The notes under the pieces: model-generated
What the model was told of the DNA's origin: nothing
Databases searched by the model: none
Seen by the model: the letters and a program-made list of their open reading frames with translations, nothing else
NCBI GenBank assembly: GCA_020809705.1
Contig: CP085825.1
Location: forward strand, 6,758,001 to 6,822,000
DNA length: 64,000 nucleotides
DNA from: Calonectria ilicicola
Taxonomy: Eukaryota > Ascomycota > Sordariomycetes > Hypocreales > Nectriaceae
Reading direction: 5' to 3'
Shown: positions 1 to 11,730 of the stretch, piece by piece
How the letters are laid out: each line of letters begins with the position of its first letter
Position numbering within the stretch: the first letter of the stretch is position 1
Translations under genes and position numbers: made by a program

Positions 1-257
1 GACTGGATCGCCAAAACTGCATTTTATTACAATTTCCCCATCCCTGGTATGTCAATTTTTGCTTTTTCTAAAGTCTCACCAGAGCACAACTCTTCGACGT
101 CATTGCGTGCGCTTCGTGACGAGATCCCTGTCACGTGTGGCCACAGACGTCACAGTTTGCTTTGCTGATTACATCACCAAACCCCCGTTTTTAAGGAAAC
201 TTAACAATCTTAACATCAATGCACCGAATAAAAACAACAACAAAATTTTGATTCATT

Positions 258-1447
258 ATGCCGCCAAAGCTCAGGAAAAGGAATGCACGACATGGTCCGC
301 CGGGAAAACCCCGCAGGGGAAAAGTCGCAAAAAAATCCAACGAGACAAAACTGAGAGAACGGAAATGGACACAGCAGTACTACCAAGGAAAGGATCACTC
401 GAGTTTTCCTGGAATTGGCTGCGGCACATGTACATTTATTTCTCCAGAGATTGAATTCCTCTCTCCGTTCGAGGGGAAGGGCCACTTGGAGATTATGACT
501 GGGGTGAAAGAACCTCTGCATGCTTGCATTCGAATACACCCTCAGAAAGACCATCCTGACGATGTGCTTGCATTTATAGTGCCCTTTGAGCATATTGGTG
601 AGTTTCCCATATTAATTTAATGAGTATTCGGAAAGTTAATAAATACTAGAGCAAATATTTATCATTCCAAATGGCCCAACTGATTATTTTATTGGGGAAG
701 ACACGCTGAGAGTTGTCGTCGTTCCCACTGCCGCAACTTGCACGTCTTCCGTCAGGAATATATACTCTCAGATCATTCAATTCAAGTTGCCTAATCGAAT
801 GATCGATGATCAGACCAAAGGAGCAGCCAGGACACGGCGCAAATCACAAGAGAAGCCTGTATCGTATCTCAACGCCTTTAAAACCGCTTTTGACCAACAG
901 TTGGAGTCATTCGGCAAGGAAACCATACTTTGCAGCAAAGAGCAAAAGGATATTTTTACCATCTCCACGCATATATCACCGATAGAAGGTACCTCAGTTA
1001 CCAATAGTATTGAAGGTAAGATTGCGCTCTTCAACACCCCGACCGCGAGCTCACTCACAGCTGTGTGCAGGAAAACTCTACTTTGTCCCCACCGGGATCT
1101 TATGGTTCTCGTCCAAAATCCTTTATTTTCCCTTGAGGTCATTTTCAGTTATCAACATGATATTTAATCGTGACATGGCCTCTGAAAAATGCTCTACGCC
1201 GGTCGTCGCAACTGGCCTCCTGTTGGCTCTCCTCGAACCATCAGGCGACGCGGAAGAAGAACAGGACTGCACTCCTGAGCCCGTATGCTTTGGGGACTTC
1301 AATAGCAACTTTTCTTTGGGGGTTCATATTGGCAAATTTGTTGAGAAGCATGATCTTAGACTAGAAAAGGTTGAACAGGTGTGGTATGACTTTGCAAAGC
1401 GGGAACTAATGACAGGATTCTCGCCAGTGGATGATGATGATCTATAA
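258..1447 (+). CDS. Rtt106-like histone chaperone paralogue
   Basis: Three exons (258-597, 650-1015, 1071-1447) give 360 residues with phases that match exactly. The first intron is GTGAGT...ACTAG and the second is GTAAGA...GTGCAG. The N-terminus is basic (PPKLRKRNARHGPP). Residues around 75-140 look like a first PH-like fold (SPFEGKGHLEIM ... FIIPNGPTDYF). The third exon opens with GKLYFVPTGILW and continues into a second PH-like fold, which is the hallmark of the Rtt106/Pob3 group (LYFLPTGILWGFKKP type). It ends in an acidic tail (DDDD). That group binds H3-H4 in nucleosome assembly; a chromatin role here is inferred from the family. The protein is shorter and more divergent than core Rtt106, so it is probably a lineage-specific paralogue. 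It is convergent with the NmrA-like gene. Start choice: first ATG of the open frame. Confidence 0.6.
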
Positions 1448-1672
1448 AATATGGCCTTACAATGTGTTTCGACAGCTGTAAGAACAAAATTGAGAAAGAG
1501 GTCGCTCTACAACTATGTGCCATCAACCAAAGTTTCAGGGCAAATGTTGCTGAAATATTTGTCAATTGCGGATTACTTGAGCGGAGGTTCAATTAATACA
1601 GAACTCCATAAAGCATTGTCATTTCCTATTAGTTCATGTTTCTATAGTACACGGCCACTTATAGTATGGCGA

Positions 1673-2640
1673 TTACCACTTGTCCTTGTTCTGCTCCACA
1701 AACTCCTTCCAGGTAGTAGGCTTCTCGCTGAGAAGACCAAGACTCTCTGTCAAATCCTCACCATTGAAATAACCGGGGTTTTCTAGGAGCAGCATGTTCT
1801 CGAGCATCTCCTGTGCAGCTTGGGGCAAGAATGCCTTGAAGGTCTCTGCGGGAAGTTGAATAGCAACACCAGGCTTTCCAATGACCTCAGAGAATTCGGA
1901 CATGATTCGTGCAGGGGTGTAATAATCGGTAGCAGCATAGATTCTCTTGCCGACAAAGCTTGTTTGCTTCAGAGCCGGCACTGTAAACTTTCCTGTGTCG
2001 GCGCTGGCATCGAAGAGAGGTACCTGAGCGTTGTCTGGGGAAACGGGAAGAGCAAGAGCGTAACCTTCATCCTGTCCCTTGCGAATCATCATGAACATGT
2101 TTGACATGAAGAAGCCAGGAAGGACAAAGGTGGATGGGACACCGCTGTCGCGAATGTATTGCTCGATGTCGGCCTTGGAAACGAAGTGGCTAATGTTGGG
2201 CAGGGCGCCCTTGCTAATCTCGGTGGTGTTGAGGAGCGAGGAGAAGATGATGTGCTGAACACCAGCTGCCTTGGCGGCTTCAGTAACGGCCTTGCCCTGA
2301 GCAAGCTCGATGTCTGCAGAGGCGCTTTCCCAGAAGTTGGTTACAAGGAAGACAGTGTGGGCACCCTTGACAGCTGGAGCAGCTTGCTCAGCGGATGACA
2401 TGTCGGCCTAAGAAAATTGTAAGAATGCGATGATAGATATTATGAGATTGGCGATGATCAACTTACAGTAACAACCTCGACTCCCTTGGCAGCCAATTCC
2501 TTGGCGGCAGGCTTTGTAACATCACGAGTGACTGCACGAATCTTGAACTCCTTGGAGAGAACAGGGTCGTTGAGGATGGCTCGAACGACAGAGCCGCCCT
2601 GGTTGCCAGTGGCGCCGAAAACAGTAATGATCTTGGACAT
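1673..2640 (-). CDS. NmrA-like NAD(P)-binding protein
   Basis: Two exons (2640-2467 and 2407-1673, spliced at GTAAGT...TTCTTAG, phase 0) give 302 residues, a normal length for the NmrA/HSCARG family of atypical short-chain dehydrogenases. The Rossmann motif GATGNQGGSV lies at residues 9-18, right after the N-terminal beta strand. The strand-helix pattern continues through HTVFLVTNFWES and HIIFSSLLNT. No Tyr-x3-Lys catalytic pair is visible, as usual for members that sense NAD(P) rather than oxidise substrates. Redox sensing or an isoflavone-reductase-like activity are both possible. A TATATAAA box lies about 140 bp upstream of the ATG, and a 17-bp motif occurs twice 200-330 bp upstream. A second, unrelated-looking NmrA-type gene lies at 51,337-52,263. 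Confidence 0.85.
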
Positions 2641-2776
2641 GGTGGAGAAGGATGTGGTGAAAGTTGTGTGTGTAGGTAAGAATCGAGTGGGATTCAATGT
2701 GATGATGTGAATGTGTGTTTTTATTGATGGTGTTAGATATCTTCTTCATTTTTTTCGAGGGTTCTGTTCTAGTTCT

Positions 2777-2785
2777 TTTATATAG
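2777..2785 (-). promoter_or_regulatory. TATA box of the NmrA-like gene
   Basis: TATATAAAA reads on the minus strand 137-145 bp before the ATG at 2640. It is followed downstream by pyrimidine-rich sequence, as in many filamentous-fungal core promoters. Confidence 0.45.
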
Positions 2786-2843
2786 TTCAATGGCAGTCAA
2801 GCCAACTACGTGCACATTACGAATGCATGAAGGCGTCGGGCAT

Positions 2844-2967
2844 TCGGAAAACGCCAAGACCAGAGTGGGTCCCGATTTGAGAGCAGCTTGAGGCCAAACA
2901 GAAGCCTTTGGATTTGCTGGGTGACAAATCAGACACGTGATCTCGGTCAATCGGAGAACGCCAAGAC
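2844..2967. repeat. Pair of 17-bp direct repeats upstream of the NmrA-like gene
   Basis: TCGGAAAACGCCAAGAC occurs at 2844-2860 and TCGGAGAACGCCAAGAC at 2951-2967, in the same orientation, 107 bp apart and with one mismatch. They lie just upstream of the TATA box of the NmrA-like gene, so a regulator binding site is a reasonable guess. They could also be a chance remnant of a small duplication. Confidence 0.5.
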
Positions 2968-3491
2968 TTTTAGCGTCGCCAAGCGGCATCTCCCCGCCGT
3001 CGCGCGCGCGAGATGGCGAGATGCGCCAATACGAATATCACCAAATGCGCCATGTAATGCATGATGTAATAATGCGTGCGCTTTTGCATGTTCTATCGCC
3101 CGAGAAAATCTATTCTCAGTCACGTTTTTCCCTGCCCCGGCGTTGACTAGCAACTTAACAAGATATATAGTTGACTTTGCATGCTTGGAATGTGAAGCCA
3201 AGATGCCCTCTTTTGCTGAACTGACGAATCTGTCTTTGAAGAAAATATTATTTGCGCTGTAACTGCGTTGGATAAATTAAAACAAATACTCCTTGGGTGT
3301 TGATTACACTCACTATGATAACCCGCATAGTGATCAAATCGTGTTCAGAAAGGCACAGCATGTCCACATCTAAGACTAATTACCGATATACAGTGTTTTC
3401 TTCTTCTTCAACCCTGCATCTAGATTTTCCTACTGCAGGCATACTTCTCAGCCTTTAAGCCCCGATAAGATTTTAGTCGCGTATGTATTTA

Positions 3492-6400
3492 TTAAATTAG
3501 GATAACAACCTGGCTCTTCCAACCAACCATTCCCTTCTCGCCGTCAAAGTCTTGAAATGCCTTCTCTTTATCTTCACAAATCCAGCATCCAACTCTTCTA
3601 GCAACTAGTGGATTCTGTGACTGGTTTACAAGATCGATCAAGAGGCAAAAGCTATCACTGACTCGAAGTATCTTCAGCATAGGTTCTAGTTGCTGATGAG
3701 GTTCATCCCTGACCAAGTCACTTTTTGACCCTGGAAATAGGTCAGGGAACCCTCTATCTGTGAGCTGCACTCCTTGTGGGTTCTCATCTTCATCTAAACC
3801 TTCTTGTGCCGTCAGCTCGGTCTCTAGACCAGAGGAGCTCACAGCATCATCCGAGGCATCGTCATCCGATTGGCATATTGGCGTTGTCTCATTTTCTAAA
3901 CTGATACTACTGTGCTTCCTGTTGCTGCGTTTGAAATGAATCGTCTCGTCCCCCAAGTCAACGTGAAATGGAATATCCTTGACATCGGCGAGTAGAACAA
4001 GCCTTGCAGACTGCGCGTCTCCAAAACGGTTCTCTCCTCGTGGGACCACCCTGGCATCAAGGAGTCTGGGGAGGTTGGTATATGAAAGCCCTTCTGGTCG
4101 CTCGTATCTAAAATTGGTTTCATTAGGCTCGTACAATATCCTGGCGGCGTCCATGGATGTCCATGACCATGATGGAGCACGATATACTGGAGCACGAGTG
4201 CAGGGTGTTTGACAGAACCACTTCAGCTGATCAAAGATGTCGGCTTTCCATATCCCCGCCAGGTATGTGTCATCAAGCACAAACCCTGGCCACTCAGTCC
4301 TGGCCTTCACAGGGTCATCTTCGCCATATATGTAGATGGCGGCTTGCGCCGGAAATGGTGGTTCGATCTCCATGTCGGGATCAAGAGGAAAACCTTCCTG
4401 TACGGCTGCGAGCTCTTTCTGTAGCTTCTTAGGCAAAGGGGAGAGCTCATCCCTGTTTACAGTGGCACCTATGGGCATTGTATCATCGGTAGAATTGTTC
4501 TCAGCCTGCGGTTCCTCTTCAATTGGAATCCCATCTTCCGTGGGATGAGGTGCAGACTCCGATTCTGCAGTGAGCATCCTTTGTTCAGCGACTTTAGGAC
4601 TGCCTTGGATTGGCGAAAGACTATCTTCGGGTAGAATTGGCCCGTCAGATTCAGTATCAAGCTCTTTTTGCGGTGTTTTGTTTTTAGCTTCCCACATTTG
4701 GTACGCTCTTTGATACGCCGCATGAGTATCCGGATGAGACATGAGTTGAATATACTCATCATCATAATCAGGGTTCCCCTGGTCGTCGAGAAACTCCAAA
4801 AGCTTCTCCATTCCCACGGCCCTCATAATCTCTCGAGTGCTGGGGCTTAGATTCTCAAATTCCCGTTCCGCCTTGGGGTCTAGCTCACCTATAAATCTCA
4901 AGCTCAGCCAAGGATCCATGCTCAATGGACCGCCCTTGTAAAGCTTGCCACCGTCGCCAAACAAGGATATAATCCACCGCAGGCTTGCATTTGCGCCGTC
5001 ATGTCGCAAGGGCCCTATTGCAAGAGGATTATCAGGTACTGCCCAATGTTTCGGAAGTTTCACATCCCTGTACATCTTCTTCTCCTCTGGACTGGCAAGC
5101 CGTCGGTTAAGCCTCGACTTGATGAATTCTGCGATGGACGAAGCAATGCCAGCTATGGCAAAGAGCTTATCGGACTGATATGTAAGCTCCCGCTCGGTGA
5201 ACTGCCTTACAAGATCTTGCCACAGCGAAAATATATTGACTGGATCATCCGTATAAGCATCAAAGATTCGCCGCCGAGAAATCATGAGATCATTCGTCAT
5301 GATGAGATCAGCTGGAACCCGCTCTTGTCGGATACCCTCTTGACATTGCCAGTAGAGACCTCTTTGGTCATAATAAATCACTCTTGGGGCAAGTTGAGTT
5401 TCCTGCAGTGTCCACCCGCGCGTCTGTAACTTCGCTAAGCCCACGATTCGTTCCCAGGGCTGTCTAGGTGGATGAATCCAGCGATATTTTGTGCCCTTCA
5501 TGTCGTCCGGTTTGCGGAATTGCAGCTTGCAAGGTCGGCTCTCTAGCAAATTCCTATCGATCCCCAGCCCAGCATCTGCATTATCGCCAATATTCGCGGC
5601 AATAGTGATGTAGGCGTTTTGGTAGACATTCATCATCTTGGGCGCTTCGGTCTGCCAATCAATCTTGGAATCTTGTACGATACATAAGGCGTCGACCCAG
5701 AGATATCGGATTCCGAGGCTTTGAGTAACAGAAACGGCGTCTCTGATTGTTCGCGGCAGACCATCCATAGGAATCCTTTGCAGATATTCATCAAAGTTGG
5801 ACGTTGTTGTGCGATACGCCCCATCAACAGTGCCCCAGCAGTAGCTCAGTGCAGTCCACTTGCCACCGGAACCTTTGGGAGAAACAACTAGAGCAAGGTC
5901 GTTGCCAGGCTTCCCCCCTCCGCTCACATCGATTAATCGTGTGGGAAGTATCCCGTCCTGTATTCTTGAGCACAGTTTATGGCTCCGTTCACAGTCGTTT
6001 ATCCAAGCCCTTGCTAGGCCATCAAGCTCTAGACCGACCATCTCTGGTCCTGCTCGACGCCTGTTGTTAATATCCCGCAACTCTAGGCGGAAATCAAGAT
6101 TTACTATTTTCGAGAGAACAAATTAGCAAAGAGAGGTGATGGTAATAGACTTTAGAAGGAACTCCCACGATTATGCGGCAAGGTTGACAGTTGCAAGATT
6201 GCTTTATGATTCGCCCAGCTCGCGGGCGCACATCTCACTTGTATGGTAACCATATTACTGAAACCTGAGACTTCAAACTGGACGGCAGGATCCGATAGAC
6301 ATGGACAATCATTCGTAAGCCTTGTGCACTCGCCATAAGGATCAAACGTCTTTAGAGCCCCGTAGAAGAGGCTACATAGATGGCATCCTTGATTTGCATT

Positions 6401-6544
6401 GCGAGAAAGTGCACTGAACGGAGACAATATTTGAGCCTTGTTGTTACCGAGAATCTCCCCCCAGTTCAGATTAGCGCAGATGCATTTTGGGGACATGATG
6501 TCCAGCTGCTCAGTCCTATTTGCCACAAATGAGCTGGCGTCCAT
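3492..6544 (-). CDS. HET-domain protein (heterokaryon-incompatibility type), 995 aa
   Basis: Two exons (6544-6169 and 6103-3492) joined by a 65-nt intron with donor GTGGGA, a GCTAAT branch site and acceptor AAATAG give 995 residues in frame. The N-terminus carries the short Cys-rich lead common in this group (CICANLNWGEIL, then GCHLCSLF). The HET domain follows, with the three usual blocks: ALSYCWG (about residue 210), LWVDALCIVQDS (about 260-271) and VYQNAYITIAANIG. The C-terminal RAPSWSWTSMD block is typical of large HET proteins. Between them lies an acidic low-complexity region rich in Glu, Ser and Pro. HET domains trigger programmed cell death on non-self recognition in fungi and are related to TIR domains. 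The partner and trigger of this protein are not visible. A weak donor makes the first intron the least certain point. Confidence 0.85.
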
Positions 6545-7084
6545 GATTAGAAAGCCCCGACCCTTGATGGCGTATGAGTTGCCCTATGTGCTAAATAGTT
6601 AAAGACGGGCCAACAAAAAGGGGGGGCAATTTCTTGGAGTGGAGGATTCAGAATATGGACTATTGCAATACTTTGGCCGTGTTATCCGCCCCTGCAAAAT
6701 CGCTCACGTCAGCTGTGGGTCGTGAGGGTTGCCTGAAGGCACCATTGCAAGATGTAGGATTCAAGATCCTGTTCGATGGACCCTGGTTAGGCACTAAGAT
6801 TTACGACCTCTTTTCTTACCTACCTTGAAGCTATTAGATCCTTTGTGTGCAAGTATGATTGGTTAGACGCTCGGACACTGCAGAATCACACCAATGATGC
6901 GCTGGGATGTGGATATGCTTCAACTCTGACCTAAAAAAGACACTGCATCTATGGCAGTCAATCATGACATACATCGCAATGGCGTAGTAAAGAAAAAAAA
7001 ACAAAAGGAGTCTTACCGGCTGCTTCTGGCAATTTCAAATTCGCAAAAAGGTTGACCAGATGATTTTACATCTGGGGCTGGAAT

Positions 7085-7156
7085 CTCTCCCGCCGGGAAT
7101 TGAACCCGGGTCTCAAGCGTGACAAGCTTGCATACTGACCACTATACTACGGAAGA
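7085..7156 (-). tRNA. tRNA-Asp (anticodon GTC)
   Basis: On the minus strand TCTTCCG pairs with CGGGAGA to form a 7-bp acceptor stem. The D arm reads TAGTATAGTGGTCAGTA. The anticodon loop is CTTGTCACG with GTC centred, and the T arm holds the GGTTCAATTCC box. Length is 72 nt with no intron. The structure is complete, so it is probably functional. Confidence 0.95.
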
Positions 7157-9026
7157 TTCGTGGTTGTGATCAACCACTGTAGCACGGATTGCGATGTCGG
7201 TGGCTTCGGGGAACTGCTATAAGTAGCTTTTCCAAGAGGGAATATCGAATTTACATTAGAAAAGGGTTTCCTGCTACCACAATATCCTTTCTTCGATAAT
7301 CCAGTAAATATCAGGCTATAATATTTGTACTTAGAAGAAATCGTGTAGACTGCACTGTGAAGGAAATAGGTCTCAAGTTGCGCCTTTTCGCCTACCACGA
7401 GCTACCCTAGACTCTTCGAATGTGACAGTAATTAATGCTCGTCGTCACCTTATCTGATGTTGGCCGAGACGGTCAAGCTGTAGATCGCTGCGACCTTAAA
7501 ATAGAAAGCCTTGGAGGTCAGTGGGACTTTAGCGACGGAAACTATACAGCATCAAGCTAGAACTGAGACCTTCACCAAAGCCGCTGGGGAGCAATCGAAG
7601 CGTGGGAGGTGAGATGCAGTCCTAAAAGGCCAGAATTGGTTTCACCAGACTGGACAGGCTGCATGGCCGTTACTATTTATTAATTCTACATGATGTCAAA
7701 GACTGGATACAATTAAGTAAGCGGCATGAATAGGGCAGTAAGTAACTATCGTTCAATATCTACAGCAGGTTAGGAATTACGATTTGATTTCGGTAACTAC
7801 ATTCTACATGGCGACCAGTATTGGGGGGAGGCCACCTAGAGGGGTAGCAAGACTAGTTATGCAGGGCAATGGTGGAATTTTATTGTTCTAGTTTGTAGAT
7901 ATTTTTATCCTTCTGCTCGTCGCGCTTAAACTTGATTCCGAATGCGAGTCGCTCGGCTGGTCCGGATGGTTTGACTGATCGGCACGGGATCCACATTGGT
8001 GAGATACACGAAACAGCCAGCCCGGGCCCGACCCGATGGCGCCTAGATTATTCAATCAGTGGTTTTCCATTCGACTGCAAACGGTGGAAAGAATAGCCTA
8101 AGCCGTGATGTCCCGTGCATCAGATCTGACCCTTTTTTGCATCATTGTCTATCTAGTGGGTGTCACTGATTCAATAGTGCCTGCCGAGACCTATAAACCC
8201 CTGGTTGGTAAGCACAGAGACGGCGCCTTGAACAACCAACACCACACAACAAAGATGACTTGACGCCTCAACTCCACTTGTGGAGCCAGAGCACCCAATC
8301 ACTTATGATAAGCACGGCTAAAACTAAAGTCGGGCGGTGAGCGAGATGGCTTGTCTCACGGACCTTTCCAGCTTGGGTTGAGCCGAGTTGTGTCAAAGAA
8401 ACTTGCTCATCCTGTCGATCATTCTGTCAACACTGAAACAACTCCCTCATCCTCCCGCCAAGTCCCCAAGTGCCCTTAATTTCGGGTTTCCAACGCCAAT
8501 CCCGTTTCTTGGTAGGTGGGTACGGCTAACAGATTTAGGGACGCTTGTTTGGGATCTGCCTATTCGTAAATGTAAGCTTGACGGGAATGCAGATTCCGAT
8601 TTCCGTAGCTCTTAACCCCGATTAACCAGTCACAATCGCCAAGTAGGGGTGATTCAGATCCACAGGGTATAACCAACTGACGATTGCCATATCAAATGAT
8701 TGAATTCGGAACATCCCCTGTCTCAGTAAACGCCTCCTCTTGGCACGCTCTCGGGTGGTTCATCGCGAATAGCGAAGCATGGGAATCTAGGCCCATGCGT
8801 ATGTCAGCGAATCGCTTGGCTGTGAACAGAGCTGTTGGCCTCCACAGCGTTCCAACCCTGTCTGTTCCTGACCGTAAGCTGAACAGTGATTGGTGGATGT
8901 TGGCGGTTGGTTGAGGGCGTTAAAGATGAGCACATTAAAAAGTGGATCGCCCCAGTGACACGGATGATGTCACGGATTTAGAGGTGTTCATTGTTCGCTT
9001 TGTGTAAGGGAGACTTGCGTAGGAGG

Positions 9027-9032
9027 TATAAA
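9027..9032 (+). promoter_or_regulatory. TATA box of the tannase-family gene
   Basis: TATAAA, 111 bp before the ATG at 9143. It argues that transcription starts close to this ATG and leaves little room for an upstream signal-peptide exon. Confidence 0.5.
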
Positions 9033-9142
9033 GATTGCTTGGGGATCGCTGATTCACTTTCCTTGATAGGTATCATAATTTAATCGCCAAACCCACTTCA
9101 TCCACTCCCTGCAAGGCTTTTTCTTTTGTTAGATACCCCAAC

Positions 9143-10850
9143 ATGCATATCCAGGCAGCTGGCTGCGTCCCGGCGACGTTCTCCAATATTACTCTCTTCG
9201 GAGCTAACATTCTTTCTACAAGCGCTGAACTTGTTACGAACTATAACGGATCATGTCCTTATCTTTACCGACCGACTCAACCCTCAGCTGAGGTGGAGAA
9301 TGCCACCTTCTGCAACGTGACGGTGACTTACACCCACCCCGGCCAGAACGATACCCTTATTGTTGAAACTTGGCTTCCTCCCGCTAAAGAGTGGAATGGT
9401 CGTATGCAAGCTGTTGGAGGCGGTGGCTGGAACGCTGGTCGTTACACGCCGTCATACACCGCCATGGTTGGAGCGATCGCGGACGGCTATGCTACTACCA
9501 CTACTGATGCGGGACTTGGAAACTCATCTGACCCTACGGACTGGGCTCTTTTGAGTACCGGAAATGTCAACTTGTACAATCTTCAAAACCTCGGCTCTGT
9601 TTCTTTGAACGATCAGGTTCGTTAAGGCAGGTTCTCTAAAAAACTAATGTCATGTGTGCTAATTGATAATTAGGCTATCATTTCAAAGGCAGTTATTAGA
9701 AACTTCTATGGAAAAGGCCCCGATTACTCATACTGGAACGGCTGCTCCCAGGGCGGACGCCAAGGTCTCATGTTGGCTCAGCGATACCCAACCGCCTATG
9801 ACGGCATCGCGATAGGCTCTCCTGCTATTTACTGGACGGAATTGTTCCCCACGTTTCAATGGCCACAACAAGTGATGAATATGGGTGGTGAATTCCCTCG
9901 AGAATGCGAGATCGATGCTCTCTCGGCCAAGGCCATTGATTTCTGCGATGAGCTTGACGGTGCCAAGGATGGCATCATTGGCGAAGCATACAACTGTCAA
10001 GACAAATTCGACCCGTTCAAGTACGTTGGCGAAAAGATCCAGTGTGGAAATGAAACCGGGACAATTAAGATCAGCGAGGCTGCCGCAATTGTCACTAACG
10101 GGACATGGAAAGGCATGTCGACTGCTGACGGACAACCGTTCTGGTATGGTCTCCTGCCAGGAGTTGATCTCACTGGCAACCAACCCACTTCGTACCAGCC
10201 AGGCGCGGTGACGACAAAGTGTAACAAGGATGGATGCAAGGGTGACCCCATCAGCCTAGGTGTTTTCTGGTTGCAACTATTTGTTGCACAAGGACACGAG
10301 CTGGATTTGAGTAATCTCACTCACGCTCAATTCGACAGTCTTGCCGTCCGTGGGAGAGAATTGTACCGATCTGTCATTGGAACAGATGACCCAAACCTCA
10401 CACCATTCAAGGAAGCGGGAGGAAAATTGGTTGTTTTCCATGGCATGGTAAGCCTCACCACAGACATGGTCTGATTGAGTATAAGACTTGATTCATTTGA
10501 CTAACAAATACATTCAGGCTGATAATGCCATCACACCTCATAGCACAGACAGGTACTACAAAGAGGTGTCCCAAACAGTGGGAGGCATGGACGACTTTTT
10601 CCGCTATTTCCAGATCCCTGGCCTGGCTCATTGTGTCGGCGGCTCGGCCAACCCACCCACGTCGCTCTTTGGCGAACTCAGGTCATGGGTCGAAAAGGGC
10701 AATGCTCCCAACACAACTGCTTACAGCATCAAGGATCTCGATGGAAAAGTGCAGAACCGAACTGCTTGCCTCTATCCAAAGCAAGAGAAGTTCAGTAAGA
10801 ATTGTGGGGACTCGGCATCAGCTAAATGCTGGAGCTGTGAGTATCATTAG
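9143..10850 (+). CDS. Tannase/feruloyl esterase family hydrolase, 526 aa
   Basis: Three exons (9143-9616, 9674-10447, 10518-10850), both introns phase 0, give 526 residues. The catalytic Ser sits in NGCSQGGRQG (Ser about 183), the Asp in HGMADNAI (about 418) and the His in IPGLAHC (about 454). A Cys directly precedes the Ser and another directly follows the His, the CS-D-HC arrangement known for tannases and type-B feruloyl esterases. Many NxT/S sites suggest a glycosylated secreted enzyme hydrolysing esters of gallic or ferulic acid in plant material. Oddly, the protein begins MHIQAAGCVPATF and lacks the hydrophobic signal peptide usual for the family. No in-frame upstream ATG is present back to the TATA box. 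Either the signal exon was missed or the protein is now intracellular. The first donor (GTTCGT) is weak but gives the expected join. Confidence 0.88.
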
Positions 10851-11730
10851 TGGCGACTGTGTACATGTAAGATTAGAAGAGAATATCATAGAGTTCGGCC
10901 ATCCCCTCTGGAAGGGGTATATCGAACACTGCCGAGAAATACGTTCCGCTTAATATGGTGTCTCCTGTGACCTAAAATATGCCGCGACCTGATCTTATTG
11001 GTTGAATCCTAGTCTTTGTCTTAGTATGTGAGAACTAGAGATAGAAAAATGGCTTTGCCCTCTGCCTGCAAGAAACTGTTAGGTGTGATCACCGAGATCC
11101 CGAAACTCTGACAATAAGGACTATTGCAATGCTTAATCATGTTTTCAATTCCAAACGCGCAAGACACATATGGGAAGGGCAACAATTAATTAAATTGGAG
11201 ATGATAAAAAGTGATAAATGTGCCTGGCACAAGGGTCCTCTCCAGTTATCAGCCCCTCGCTCCACCTTTGTCGTTTCATCCCTGTTTAATAACCTTAGTT
11301 CTCAGATAGGCAGGAGTAGAATATCCCTATCATATTCTAGCCAAATGCCGCGCTTCTAGGTTTCATATCCACTATGGTGACCCTCCCTAGAAGGCGAATT
11401 CTGTGTTCTTCCTACCAGGTAGGTGCGCGTCAGCTCGACATCCGCGATAGTCACGGTTATCACTTATTCGTTGGTTTTGTCCTTGTTCAAAAGTAAAAAG
11501 AAAAAAAAAAAGTCTGGTTCAAATGATTTAACATTAAAAAAACAAGTATTGGGGCAATAAATAGTGACAATGTGGGCTCACAAGCAAAGGAGGTTCATTC
11601 AAAGGATTAATTGCAGCGTCATATAACTGGATTTAAGTGAATACAACTTAAAAGTTACCACTATAGATATTTCTAGTTTTGAAGATATTTATTAAAATAC
11701 CGAATCTGAGTTCAGACAATCTTGCTCTGC
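10851..11730. other. Convergent intergenic region
   Basis: Shared 3' flank of the tannase-family gene (+) and the MFS transporter (-). It is AT-leaning with an A run near 11,500. I see no gene. Confidence 0.6.

Larger units (their letters stand above)
2641..3491. other. Intergenic region between the NmrA-like and HET genes
   Basis: This is the 5' flank of the NmrA-like gene and the 3' flank of the HET gene. Apart from the TATA box and the 17-bp repeats, it holds a short CG-alternating stretch near 3000. I see no gene. Confidence 0.6.
6545..9142. other. Intergenic region with tRNA-Asp
   Basis: A 2.6-kb gap between divergent genes. It holds the tRNA-Asp gene at 7085-7156 and, at its right end, the promoter of the tannase-family gene. 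The other open frames (for example 8388-8615 and 8684-8914) are short, without recognisable domains or splice-supported extensions, so I call no gene. Confidence 0.55.
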
